From positions 2,480,001 through 2,544,000 of the forward strand of contig OY776489.1 in assembly GCA_963675655.1 (NCBI GenBank): a DNA stretch of 64,000 bases, in the 5' to 3' direction. Each line of letters starts with the position of its first letter. Position 1 is the stretch's first letter. The DNA comes from CAXXOK01 sp963675655. Lineage in GTDB: Bacteria; Bacillota; Clostridia; Christensenellales; Aristaeellaceae. Made by a program: the position numbers and the translations under genes. Under the pieces are notes generated by a model. It had not been told where the DNA came from. It did not search any database and worked only from the letters and a program-made list of their open reading frames with translations. Of the stretch, positions 44,421-52,702 are shown one piece after another.

Positions 44421-45405
44421 GCAGCAGCCTTTACTGGAACTAAAAGGGCTTGAAAAGGTATACAGCAGGAATAGCAGGACAAACCCTTTCCAAAAACAAT
44501 ACATCCGTGCGGTACGGGGATTGGATTTGGCCATCTATCCGGGGGAGACCTTTGGGTTGGTTGGCGAGTCCGGGTGCGGAAAATCGACCACTGGGCACAT
44601 GATTGCGGAACTGGTATCCCCAACGGGCGGTACAGTAGCGTATTGCGGGCAGGAACGTGGTTCCATGTCCCGTGAAACCCGCAAAGAGATGCGTAGAGAC
44701 ATTCAAATCGTGATGCAAGACCCGTATGCATCCCTCAACCCCAAGCATAAAATCGGCAGAATCATCCAAGAGCCGCTGATCATCCACCGCCGGGGCACGC
44801 GGAAGGAACGGACGGCGATGGTTGCGGAAGCAATGGAAACGGTAGGCTTGGATGAGAGCTATGCAGCCCGTTATCCACATGAACTTTCCGGGGGACAGCG
44901 CCAACGGGTAAGCATTGCTACGGCACTGATGCTCAACCCGTGCCTGTTGGTAGCGGATGAGGTGGTATCGGCGCTGGATGTATCCATACAGGCACAAATA
45001 CTGAATTTGCTTAAGAAGCTGCAAAAAACAAAGAACCTGACATATTTGTTTATTTCGCATGATTTGAATGTCGTGCAGTATATGAGTGACCGCATTGGTG
45101 TAATGTATCTGGGACAACTGGTGGAAGTGGGAAGCGTTGAGGACGTATACGGCCACCCCGCGCACCCATATACGCAGGCGCTGTTATCCACCATGCCAAC
45201 GCTGGAAAGCCAGAAACAAAAACGCATTGTGCTGCATGGCGAGGTACCCAGCCTGCTGAATTTGCCGTCGGGGTGCGCTTTTCATACCCGGTGCCGGTAC
45301 GCTACGGAGGCTTGCAGGCAAAAAAGTATTCCCATGCAAGCGATTGGCGGAGGTCACGCTGTGCGTTGCTGGCGAGTACAGAATAAAGCAGGTGAGTTGA
45401 TATGA
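44413..45405 (+). CDS. Peptide ABC transporter ATP-binding protein (DppF type)
   Basis: A 330-residue ATPase, second of the heterodimer. Walker A is GESGCGKS, the signature LSGGQRQRVSIATAL, and Walker B LLVADEVVSALD (DEV instead of DEP, seen in other DppF proteins). The C-terminal cysteine motif is GCAFHTRCRYATEAC ... AVRCW. The GTG start at 44413 has GGAGG six bases upstream and overlaps the dppD-type stop. It overlaps the metallophosphoesterase gene by four bases. Confidence 0.94.
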   Translation: MNKQQPLLELKGLEKVYSRNSRTNPFQKQYIRAVRGLDLAIYPGETFGLVGESGCGKSTTGHMIAELVSPTGGTVAYCGQERGSMSRETRKEMRRDIQIVMQDPYASLNPKHKIGRIIQEPLIIHRRGTRKERTAMVAEAMETVGLDESYAARYPHELSGGQRQRVSIATALMLNPCLLVADEVVSALDVSIQAQILNLLKKLQKTKNLTYLFISHDLNVVQYMSDRIGVMYLGQLVEVGSVEDVYGHPAHPYTQALLSTMPTLESQKQKRIVLHGEVPSLLNLPSGCAFHTRCRYATEACRQKSIPMQAIGGGHAVRCWRVQNKAGELI

Positions 45406-46208
45406 AGGTAGGCTGTATTTCAGATATTCATATTGATATGAATAGGGAGTTTGATGTGCTGGGTGTGCTGGCACAGACCGCCAGAAAAAAACAGTTGGAT
45501 GCGCTTGTGATTGCTGGGGACATATCCAACCATTACACAACCACGCTGGCGTTTTTAAAGCAACTGGGTGTACGCATGGAGATTCCCTGCTATTTTGTAC
45601 CCGGGAATCACGATCTCTGGGATGAAAGCGGAACGTGCAGAAATACAGAAGAGATTTTCAAACAATACCAGGAGCACCCACATTGCCTGATTGGCCGCGG
45701 GATTCCGCTTGCTGGCGACTGGGTGCTGATTGGGAATACGGGATGGTACGACTACTCCTTTAGCAGCCCGAAATATCAATGGGAGGACTTTGCCAAACGC
45801 AAATTGGGGCAGCGAACGTGGATGGATAGCATCAATGTGCGCTGGGGCAAAGCAGACCGGCAGGTTCACCTGTCGATGCTTGCACAGCTGGAAGAGCAAA
45901 TGGTTCGTAACCGCGGGAAAAAACTGATAGCGGTTACGCATATGCTGCCGGATGCGTATTTTACCGTGCCGGAAAGCGTACCCGAATGGGATTACTTTAA
46001 TGCCTTTTTAGGCAGCCGGGACTATGGCGGGCTGTACGAACAGGAAGAAGTACAATACGCGGTCTGCGGGCATGTACATTACCGTAAGCGTTATCAAAAG
46101 CAGGGAACGAAGTATATTTGCGCCTGCTTGAACTACCATACGCAATGGGCGGTTGCCTCCTGCGAAGTGGAAATGGAACATGCGCTCACTGTGATAGAAA
46201 TTGAATAA
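45402..46208 (+). CDS. Metallophosphoesterase (calcineurin-like)
   Basis: A 268-residue metal-dependent phosphoesterase. The five blocks are SDIHIDMN, VIAGDIS, FVPGNHDLWDES, AVTHMLP and VCGHVHYRKRY. The ATGA overlap with the upstream ATPase gene shows it belongs to the peptide-importer operon, whose last gene it is. The HAD, MBL and phosphoesterase proteins together suggest processing of a phosphorylated or phosphodiester compound taken up by the importer; this is inference. Confidence 0.88.
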   Translation: MKVGCISDIHIDMNREFDVLGVLAQTARKKQLDALVIAGDISNHYTTTLAFLKQLGVRMEIPCYFVPGNHDLWDESGTCRNTEEIFKQYQEHPHCLIGRGIPLAGDWVLIGNTGWYDYSFSSPKYQWEDFAKRKLGQRTWMDSINVRWGKADRQVHLSMLAQLEEQMVRNRGKKLIAVTHMLPDAYFTVPESVPEWDYFNAFLGSRDYGGLYEQEEVQYAVCGHVHYRKRYQKQGTKYICACLNYHTQWAVASCEVEMEHALTVIEIE

Positions 46209-46271
46209 TGATTGTACAGAAACTGCGTGTGAACAAGAAAACACAAAACGACACAAGTGTTAAAAAATAAG

Positions 46272-46360
46272 ATACCAGTTGTAATGCCATATTCATGCTA
46301 ACCCATATATTTCAATGGGAAAAGGCATAATAAAGCCGTTTCAACTGGTATTGTTTTTTT
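46272..46360 (+). terminator. Nested-hairpin terminator of the peptide-importer operon
   Basis: Outer arms ATACCAGTTG (46272-46281) and CAACTGGTAT (46342-46351) enclose ATGCC/GGCAT (46284, 46324) and CCCAT/ATGGG (46302, 46315), then TGTTTTTTT. The outer arms also contain the ACTGGTA half-site found in the operator at 46510. Confidence 0.75.
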
Positions 46361-46383
46361 CGTGTTTGTATGGAAGAACCCCC

Positions 46384-46412
46384 TTGACGTTTTGAAAAAA
46401 TGCCACTATACT
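46384..46412 (+). promoter_or_regulatory. Promoter of the GntR-controlled nucleoside-type operon
   Basis: TTGACG (46384) and TATACT (46407) are exactly 17 bases apart. The implied leader before the GTG at 46558 is about 140 bases and contains the HutC-like palindrome at 46510. Confidence 0.78.
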
Positions 46413-46509
46413 GACGCTGTGACAAAGAAGTCCACAGTTCTTGTGCGGCTTCCTATTAGTGTTTATATGGAGAAGAGGTGAGATACGAGTAGACTCATTT
46501 GCTGCATCA

Positions 46510-46525
46510 ACTGGTAATGACCACA
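46510..46525. promoter_or_regulatory. Candidate GntR/HutC operator
   Basis: ACTGGTAATGACCACA has the TGGT-n4-ACCA core of DasR/NagR-type sites (consensus ACTGGTCTAGACCACT) and matches 11 or more of 16 positions. It lies in the leader, 33 bases before the regulator start, where bound repressor would block transcription. Confidence 0.6.
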
Positions 46526-46557
46526 TGACATCATATCAAGAGAAGTGAGGAGTTAAC

Positions 46558-47301
46558 GTGTTAAGGGACTGCGTACCAAAATACTATATTTTAAGACAAG
46601 AGCTGCTCAAAAAAATCGAAAGCGGCGCGTTCCCGGAGGGCGAACCCATCACGAGCGAGCGGGAATTGATTGATCGTTACAAGTTCAGCCGTACCACCGT
46701 ACGTAAAGCAATTGACGAATTGGTGAACGAGGGGTATCTGTACCGGCTGCAGGGGAAAGGTACTTTTGTAAAAGGCGATACGGCCAACCAGAACTTGTAT
46801 TGCTTAACCAGCTGCTCGGAAGATGTGAGGCGCATGAATAAAACACCAGCGAAAAAGACGGTTTTTGCAGAAAAAATCGCCGCTGATGTAAAACAGGCCA
46901 AGCGGTTGAACCTATCAGTGGGTGACAGCGTATATTCCTTCGGCCGGATAACCTACGCCGATGATGAACCTTTGAACTATACCATCAACTTTCTTCCCGA
47001 ACAGCTGTTTCCGCAACTTGATCAGTACGATTTTGAGAAACTGTCGTTGTACAATACCATCCAGCAGGAATACGGCGTCACGATTGAAAAGGCAAGGCGG
47101 ACGGTGGAGGCGGTCATCCCCAGCCCGATGGTCGCCAAATATTTGGAAATCAACCCGGATATGCCTGTAATCCTTTTTGAATGTGTAACGTACGGGAAAT
47201 CCTATGGTAAGGAAGTTCCCATTGAAAGTTTCCGCTGTTATTACCGGACGGATCATTATAAATTTTTTATCGACCAGATCACAAACACCAAGCATGGTTG
47301 A
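46558..47301 (+). CDS. GntR-family transcriptional regulator, HutC subfamily (UTRA domain)
   Basis: A 247-residue regulator. Residues 1-75 are a GntR winged helix (PKYYILRQELLKKIESGAFPEGEPITSERELIDRYKFSRTTVRKAIDELVNEGYLYRLQGKGTFV). Residues 90-240 are a UTRA effector domain (PLNYTINFLPEQLFPQL, IPSPMVAKYLEINPDMPVILFECVTYG, PIESFRCYYRTDHYKF). The GTG start at 46558 has GTGAGGAG upstream. It is the first gene of the twelve-gene unit and probably represses it through the site at 46510; UTRA domains usually sense a pathway intermediate. Confidence 0.93.
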   Translation: MLRDCVPKYYILRQELLKKIESGAFPEGEPITSERELIDRYKFSRTTVRKAIDELVNEGYLYRLQGKGTFVKGDTANQNLYCLTSCSEDVRRMNKTPAKKTVFAEKIAADVKQAKRLNLSVGDSVYSFGRITYADDEPLNYTINFLPEQLFPQLDQYDFEKLSLYNTIQQEYGVTIEKARRTVEAVIPSPMVAKYLEINPDMPVILFECVTYGKSYGKEVPIESFRCYYRTDHYKFFIDQITNTKHG

Positions 47302-47315
47302 AAGGAGCGGTTATT

Positions 47316-48500
47316 ATGAAAAACTTTTTAAAGGTATCTCTGGCTTTCACATTGGCGTTGGCGATGGTTTTTGGGTGTGTATCCGCAGTGAGCGCAGAAA
47401 GCGCGGGGGCGATTGCTGCCTCTGATTTGAAGATCGCGATTGTTTGCGATGCCGCGGGCCAGAATGATAATGGTTACAACCAGTCCGCTGTGCAGGGCGC
47501 AGAAGAAATTGCCGCTGCATATGGCTGCGATTACAAAGTGGTTGAGCCTACGCAAAGCACGGGCGATACGCTTGCAACACTGGCGGAGGCCGGCTATAAC
47601 CTGATTTTCTCCATGGTGTATGATTTTGATGCGTTGGTCAATGGCGAAGCGGGGTCTGAGTCGATCGCCTCTATGTATCCCGATACCACTTTCGTTGTTT
47701 TCAACGCCACTCCCAATGTAGACGAAAATGGCGAAGCCATTCATGATAACATCATTTCCATTCTCTACAATGTAAACGAGTCTTCTTACCTGGCCGGCGC
47801 TCTGTCGGTATTGGTTAACGAGAATGCTTCCACACTGTTTGGCGAAGGCTATAACTTCACCAGCACCGACGAAGCGCGTGCGCTGGGCTTTATCGGCGGC
47901 ACCGATTCAGACGGCATCAAAGTGTTCTCCATTGGGTTTGTAGAAGGCGCACAGGCGATTGCCGCGGAACTGGGCGTAACGTATGATTTCTATGCCAAGT
48001 ACGATGCGGGCTTTAGCGATACCGCTACCGGCAGCTCCGTTGCAGGCACCTATTACAACCAGGGTGCGAACGTTGTGTACGTTGCATCCGGTACTGTTGG
48101 CGATGGCGTGACTGCTAAAGCTAAGGAAGAAGGCAAGCTGGCTGTTCAGGTAGACTCCAATAAGGACGATCAGCAGCCGGGTTATGTGCTTACCTCCGTT
48201 ATCAAGAACACCAAAGTGGTTGTTATCTCCTTGGCAGAAGCTGCTATGGACGGTAGCCTGAGCAGCGTTCCCAGCATCACCACGTATGATCTGGCCAGCG
48301 GTTCCACCACAATCACCGATCTTGCCACCATCAGCCAGTACATCCTGACCACGGATGAAGCGCAGGCCAAGTGGGCGGAGATTCAGGAAGAAGTGGCCGG
48401 CTTGCAGGCGCAGATTTCCGATGGAACCATCGTCGTAACCAACATGCAAAACGGCGATACCTTTGACGAGAGCACCTGCCCGAACATCATGTTCAAATAA
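47316..48500 (+). CDS. BMP-family substrate-binding protein (nucleoside-type ABC importer)
   Basis: A 394-residue exported binding protein of the basic membrane protein (Bmp/PnrA/Med) family, whose known ligands are purine nucleosides and riboflavin. After a signal peptide (MKNFLKVSLAFTLALAMVFGCVSAVSAES; cleavage either lipoprotein-like at the FGC site or at VSA-ES) come IAIVCDAAGQNDNGYNQSAVQGAEEIA, LGFIGGTDSDGIKVFSIGFVEGAQAIA and VNVVYVASGTVGDGVTAKAKEEGKLAVQVDSNKDDQQPG-like segments typical of the family. AAAGGAG precedes the ATG at 47316; an in-frame TTG at 47298 is too early. A strong hairpin follows the stop. Confidence 0.92.
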   Translation: MKNFLKVSLAFTLALAMVFGCVSAVSAESAGAIAASDLKIAIVCDAAGQNDNGYNQSAVQGAEEIAAAYGCDYKVVEPTQSTGDTLATLAEAGYNLIFSMVYDFDALVNGEAGSESIASMYPDTTFVVFNATPNVDENGEAIHDNIISILYNVNESSYLAGALSVLVNENASTLFGEGYNFTSTDEARALGFIGGTDSDGIKVFSIGFVEGAQAIAAELGVTYDFYAKYDAGFSDTATGSSVAGTYYNQGANVVYVASGTVGDGVTAKAKEEGKLAVQVDSNKDDQQPGYVLTSVIKNTKVVVISLAEAAMDGSLSSVPSITTYDLASGSTTITDLATISQYILTTDEAQAKWAEIQEEVAGLQAQISDGTIVVTNMQNGDTFDESTCPNIMFK

Positions 48501-48526
48501 GGGCAAAACCGGACAAAGGCGCATTC

Positions 48527-48570
48527 GATGGGCCTGTATCAAGCCAATAGCGCGTTGGTACAGGCCCATC
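48527..48570 (+). terminator. Intercistronic hairpin after BMP binding-protein gene
   Basis: GATGGGCCTGTA (48527-48538) pairs perfectly with TACAGGCCCATC (48559-48570), with an inner CCAA/TTGG pairing. No T-run follows, so it more likely stabilises the upstream mRNA or attenuates than terminates fully. Confidence 0.65.
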
Positions 48571-48589
48571 CCTAAAGGAGATTGCCCCT

Positions 48590-50128
48590 ATGCAGTATAA
48601 AATCCAAACCGACGGGTTAACAAAAAAATTCGGCGATTTTGTTGCCAATGATCATATTTGCCTGTCGGTACTGCCGCAGGAGATAAAATGTATTGTCGGC
48701 GAAAACGGAGCTGGAAAAACCACGCTGATGAATATGCTATACGGCTTGCTGGAGCCGACGGAAGGCAAAATATTTATCAACGGAAAAGAAACGCATATGA
48801 GAAGCCCCGTTGATGCCATCCAAAACGGTATTGGTATGGTGCATCAGCATTTTATGCTGGTACCGAGCCTAACGGTTTTTGAGAACATCATGCTGGGCAC
48901 GGAACTGAAAAAGAACGGTATATTGATAGACCGGAAAAAGGAAATTGAAAAAGTAACGACACTCATAAACGACTTTCACTTTCACTTGAATCCGCTTGAT
49001 AAAATTGAGGATATTTCGGTCGGCAGCCGCCAGCGTGTGGAAATATTAAAAATGCTGTACCGTAACGTAGATATATTAATACTGGACGAACCTACGGCCG
49101 TATTAACGCCGCAGGAGACCGACGAGCTGATTATCAACCTGAAAGAGCTGAAAAAGCGGGGTAAAACCATTATCATTATTACGCACAAGCTACGCGAGGT
49201 AATGGAAGCGTCCGATAGCGTTACCGTCATTAGAAGCGGCAAAGTGGTTGGCAACGTGCAAACAACGGATACCAGCGAGCAAGAGCTGGCGCAGATGATG
49301 GTAGGCCGCGACGTGGTGCTTACGGTGGAAAACGAGCACAGACAGCCGCATTGCAGTGAAATCGTGTATAAAGTGAGCAACCTGGCAACCGAGAACATTT
49401 TCGGTAAAAAGGTTGTCAACAACATTTCCTTTGATGTGTATAAAGGTGAAATCCTCGGCATTGCCGGGGTGGAAGGTAATGGGCAGTCGGAACTGGTAGC
49501 CGTGCTCAGCGGGTTGATGACGGCGTCCGGCGGCTGTGTAACATATCAGGGCAAGGAGGTTACCAATTGGTGGCCCCGGCAGATTCGCAAAGCTGGCATT
49601 GGCATCATACCGGAGGACCGGTATGCACAGGGGTTATGCCGGGAAATGAGCATTGCGGATAACTGCATTGCCGGGTATCACGATTGCGATGGCGTATGCA
49701 GCCTAAGCATTATGCAGCGTAAAAAGATCAATGCGAAACGGGATGCGATGATTCATAATTTTGATATTCGTGTCGGCAATAAGGACGAAAACGTGTCTGC
49801 GCTATCAGGCGGCAACGCGCAAAAGATTATCGTTGCACGGGAGCTTTCGCAAAACCCGGCGCTGATGATTGCCTGCCAACCCACGCGTGGCGTAGACATT
49901 GGCTCGATTGAATTTATCCATAAACGCCTGCTGGCGTACCGGGATCAGGGGAATTCCGTCATCCTGATTTCCAGCGAGTTATCCGAAATTATGAGCCTGT
50001 CGGATCGGGTAATCGTGATGTACAAAGGCGAAATTTCCGGCGAAGTAGACCCCAGAAAAACGAGCATGACGGATATTGGCCTGCTGATGGCTGGCATTCG
50101 GAAAAGCGGGGAGGTGCAGGCGGGATGA
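48590..50128 (+). CDS. Nucleoside-type ABC transporter ATP-binding protein (double ATPase)
   Basis: A 512-residue protein with two fused ATPase domains, as in YufO/RbsA-type importers. The first half has Walker A GENGAGKTT, a degenerate signature SVGSRQRVEIL and Walker B LILDEPTAVLTP. The second half has the degenerate Walker A GVEGNGQSE, signature LSGGNAQKIIVARELS and Walker B LMIACQPTRGVD, a pattern normal for this class. AAAGGAG precedes the ATG. It overlaps the first permease by four bases. Energises uptake of the ligand captured by the BMP protein. Confidence 0.93.
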   Translation: MQYKIQTDGLTKKFGDFVANDHICLSVLPQEIKCIVGENGAGKTTLMNMLYGLLEPTEGKIFINGKETHMRSPVDAIQNGIGMVHQHFMLVPSLTVFENIMLGTELKKNGILIDRKKEIEKVTTLINDFHFHLNPLDKIEDISVGSRQRVEILKMLYRNVDILILDEPTAVLTPQETDELIINLKELKKRGKTIIIITHKLREVMEASDSVTVIRSGKVVGNVQTTDTSEQELAQMMVGRDVVLTVENEHRQPHCSEIVYKVSNLATENIFGKKVVNNISFDVYKGEILGIAGVEGNGQSELVAVLSGLMTASGGCVTYQGKEVTNWWPRQIRKAGIGIIPEDRYAQGLCREMSIADNCIAGYHDCDGVCSLSIMQRKKINAKRDAMIHNFDIRVGNKDENVSALSGGNAQKIIVARELSQNPALMIACQPTRGVDIGSIEFIHKRLLAYRDQGNSVILISSELSEIMSLSDRVIVMYKGEISGEVDPRKTSMTDIGLLMAGIRKSGEVQAG

Positions 50129-51210
50129 AGGGAAAAGGCAGAGCGGTTCTTAATGCGATCATCCCGGTGATCATGGCCTTTGCCGTTGGCGCGGTTGTTA
50201 TAGCAGCCATTGGAGAAAACCCGCTGAACGTGTACTCCATCCTGTTTCAAAAATCATTTTTTACCAAGGTCGGCTTTCAAAACACGCTGCATTATGCAGG
50301 GCCGATGATTTTGACCGGGCTTGCGATTGCCATTACCTTTAAGGCAAACATCTACAACATGGGGGTGGAAGGCTCTCTGCTGGTGGGCGGTTTTATCGCC
50401 GGGATACTGGGTGCGCAGCTGGGCGCGATGCCCTCCGTTCCGTTGAAACTCATCTGTCTGGCTGCCGCAACGCTTTTTGGTATGGCGTATGCGTTGATTG
50501 CTGCGGTGCTCAAGGTGAAATTCCGCGCCAATGAGATGGTGATCACGCTGATGATGAACTATGCGCTGGCGAAAGTGCTGGAATACTTGACTACTTCCGT
50601 ATTCCGTGATTCCGGTAACGGATATGTCTGCACTCCCATTGTATCGGACAGTGCCATGTTTGCCCGTATTTTTGGGCGTTCGCGGCTTACCGTGTTCTTT
50701 TTCATCGTCATGGCGGTGCTCTTTGTTCTCTATATAGTGATGAAGAAATCGCGGCTCGGGTACGAGATTACCGCCATGGGCAAACATTTCGAGTTTGCCG
50801 AAGCAACCGGCATGAATGTGAAAAAGACGATTATCAAAATCATGCTTATCTCCGGTGCATTGGGCGGTTTGGCTGGCGGCGGCTGGATGCTGAACGACCA
50901 ATACCGCTATACGCTCACCTTCTCCGGCAGCCCCGGCATTGGGTGGGATGGTATGCTGGTGGCGTTGCTTGGCGGGCATGACCCGGTTGGCATTCTAGTC
51001 GCGGCCGTCTTCTATGCTGTGCTAAAAACCGGCGCCGATAATATTAACATGTTTACCAACGTACCTAAAGAAATTGTATCGCTGATTCAGGCGCTCATCA
51101 TCCTGTTCCTGGCAGTGAAGCTGCTCCGGGAGAATAAGGGTCATATATCGGTACTGAAAACGCAAATTCTCAACCGATTCCAGAAAAACAAGCAAAGGAG
51201 CGCCGGATAA
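50125..51210 (+). CDS. Nucleoside-type ABC transporter permease 1 (YufP/BmpC type)
   Basis: A 361-residue permease of the branched-chain/nucleoside permease family with about ten helices. Typical segments are YAGPMILTGLAIAITFKANIYNMGVEGSLLVGGFIAG and VKFRANEMVITLMMNYALAKVLEYL, then GYEITAMGKHFEFAEATGMNVKKTII and SGALGGLAGGGWMLNDQYRY. Start and stop overlap the neighbouring genes (ATGA and TAATG), so translation is coupled. Confidence 0.93.
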   Translation: MKGKGRAVLNAIIPVIMAFAVGAVVIAAIGENPLNVYSILFQKSFFTKVGFQNTLHYAGPMILTGLAIAITFKANIYNMGVEGSLLVGGFIAGILGAQLGAMPSVPLKLICLAAATLFGMAYALIAAVLKVKFRANEMVITLMMNYALAKVLEYLTTSVFRDSGNGYVCTPIVSDSAMFARIFGRSRLTVFFFIVMAVLFVLYIVMKKSRLGYEITAMGKHFEFAEATGMNVKKTIIKIMLISGALGGLAGGGWMLNDQYRYTLTFSGSPGIGWDGMLVALLGGHDPVGILVAAVFYAVLKTGADNINMFTNVPKEIVSLIQALIILFLAVKLLRENKGHISVLKTQILNRFQKNKQRSAG

Positions 51211-52127
51211 TGCAGATGCTGATGAATATTCTGTATGACTGCGTGTATCACAGCGCGCCGATCATATTATGTACGCTGGGCGGCGTGTTCGCCTACAAGG
51301 CCAATGTGCTGAACATCGCGCTGGAGGGCATGATGCTCAACGGTGCGTTCGTGGCGGTGCTGGCTTATTACTCCACGCAAAGCATGATGATGGCGCTGGT
51401 TTTATCGATCGCCTCAACGCTGCTGTATGGGCTGGTGTTTTCCTACTTTGGCATTACGCTGAAAGGCAATGTTATCGTCATTGGTTTGGCGCTGAATATG
51501 GCGGCGTCGGCGATTGCGGGTTTTGTGTTGGTGCTCATGAAATCGTCCAATATCATTATACCGGATTTTAACGTGAACGATTTTAAAATCAACATCCCGC
51601 TTCTAAAGGATGTGCCTTTCCTTGGAGAAATCGTAAGCGGACATCCCACCATTACCTATGTCAGCTTTCTGTTGATTCTGGTAGCCTATGCGCTGATGTA
51701 TAAAACGAAGTTCGGCGTTTATGTGCGAGTGGTGGGCGAGAACGAGGAGGCTGCCAAGTCGCTGGGAATCCGCACCAACTTTTACAAGTATATCGCCGTA
51801 CTCATCGGTGCGGTTGGCTGTGCACTGGCAGGCATGAACCTTTCGCTGGAACGCATGGGAATATTTACTAATAACATGACGGCAAGCCGCGGATTTATCG
51901 CGATTGCAGCTATTTACTGCGGGCAGGGGAATCCGGCACTGTCCTCCCTGTACGCGATTCTGTTCGGGCTTGCACGTTCGCTGTCTGTCAACCTGAGCAT
52001 CTACGCTGGTGAAGCTTCCGGTTTGTTCGATTGTATCCCTTACGTTGTCATGATCTGCGTTCTGTCTTTCGCGTCGTACATGAAGCATAAGAACGTGCGG
52101 GAAAGGGTGTTTAAACTCAATGAATAA
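51210..52127 (+). CDS. Nucleoside-type ABC transporter permease 2 (YufQ type)
   Basis: A 305-residue permease, partner of the preceding one, with eight to ten helices. Diagnostic segments are APIILCTLGGVFAYKANVLNIALEGMMLNGAFVAVLAYY, VYVRVVGENEEAAKSLGIRTNFYKY and GFIAIAAIYCGQGNPALSSLYAILFGLARSLSVNL. It shares one base with the upstream stop codon and overlaps the cysteine hydrolase gene by eight bases. Confidence 0.93.
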   Translation: MQMLMNILYDCVYHSAPIILCTLGGVFAYKANVLNIALEGMMLNGAFVAVLAYYSTQSMMMALVLSIASTLLYGLVFSYFGITLKGNVIVIGLALNMAASAIAGFVLVLMKSSNIIIPDFNVNDFKINIPLLKDVPFLGEIVSGHPTITYVSFLLILVAYALMYKTKFGVYVRVVGENEEAAKSLGIRTNFYKYIAVLIGAVGCALAGMNLSLERMGIFTNNMTASRGFIAIAAIYCGQGNPALSSLYAILFGLARSLSVNLSIYAGEASGLFDCIPYVVMICVLSFASYMKHKNVRERVFKLNE

Positions 52128-52686
52128 AAGCGCGCTGCTGGTCATTGACATGGTACGGGATTTTACCGATCCGGACGGGTTGGTGTTCTATCCGCAAAAC
52201 CGGCAAATTCTCCCGAAAATCCGGGGTGTGCTGGAAGCATGCCGTAAGCATGATTGTTTGATTGTGTTTTTACAGCACTGCAACCGAAAGGGCAAGCCGG
52301 ATCACCGCATCGAGTCCATGCGCCCCAATTGCATTGAGGGCACCTGCGGCATTGAGATCGACCCTATGCTTCCGGTGGATGAAGAGAAGGATTATGTGAT
52401 TCGCAAACGGCGGTATAGCGGTTTTTTCGGAACCGATCTGGATTTGGTTCTGCGGGAAAACCACATTAAAAATGTGATTCTGGTTGGCACCAAAACCAAC
52501 TGCTGCATTCGCGCTACATTGACCGATGCTTTTTATAACGATTATAACGGCATTGTCATCGAGGATTGTGTTGCCACCAACTCCGAAGAGGTCAACCGCG
52601 TGAATCTGGAAGACATGCGCAAATACCTCGGCGAAGTGATTGATAGCAATACTCTGTTTGCCAGGCTGGAAGCAGGAGAATTATAA
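52120..52686 (+). CDS. Cysteine hydrolase (isochorismatase-like family)
   Basis: A 188-residue amidase-type hydrolase of the isochorismatase/nicotinamidase superfamily. The catalytic triad is visible as D10 (LLVIDMVRDF), K97 (VIRKRRYSGFFGT) and C129 (GTKTNCCIRATLTDAFYNDY), with the following IEDCVATNSEE segment typical. Family enzymes split amides, carbamoyl groups or enol ethers; substrates include nicotinamide, N-carbamoyl compounds and ureidoacrylate. In this operon it could open or deamidate the base part of an imported nucleoside-like compound, which is inference. Confidence 0.88.
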   Translation: MNKSALLVIDMVRDFTDPDGLVFYPQNRQILPKIRGVLEACRKHDCLIVFLQHCNRKGKPDHRIESMRPNCIEGTCGIEIDPMLPVDEEKDYVIRKRRYSGFFGTDLDLVLRENHIKNVILVGTKTNCCIRATLTDAFYNDYNGIVIEDCVATNSEEVNRVNLEDMRKYLGEVIDSNTLFARLEAGEL

Positions 52687-52702
52687 GCGGGTGATAAGCA
52701 AC

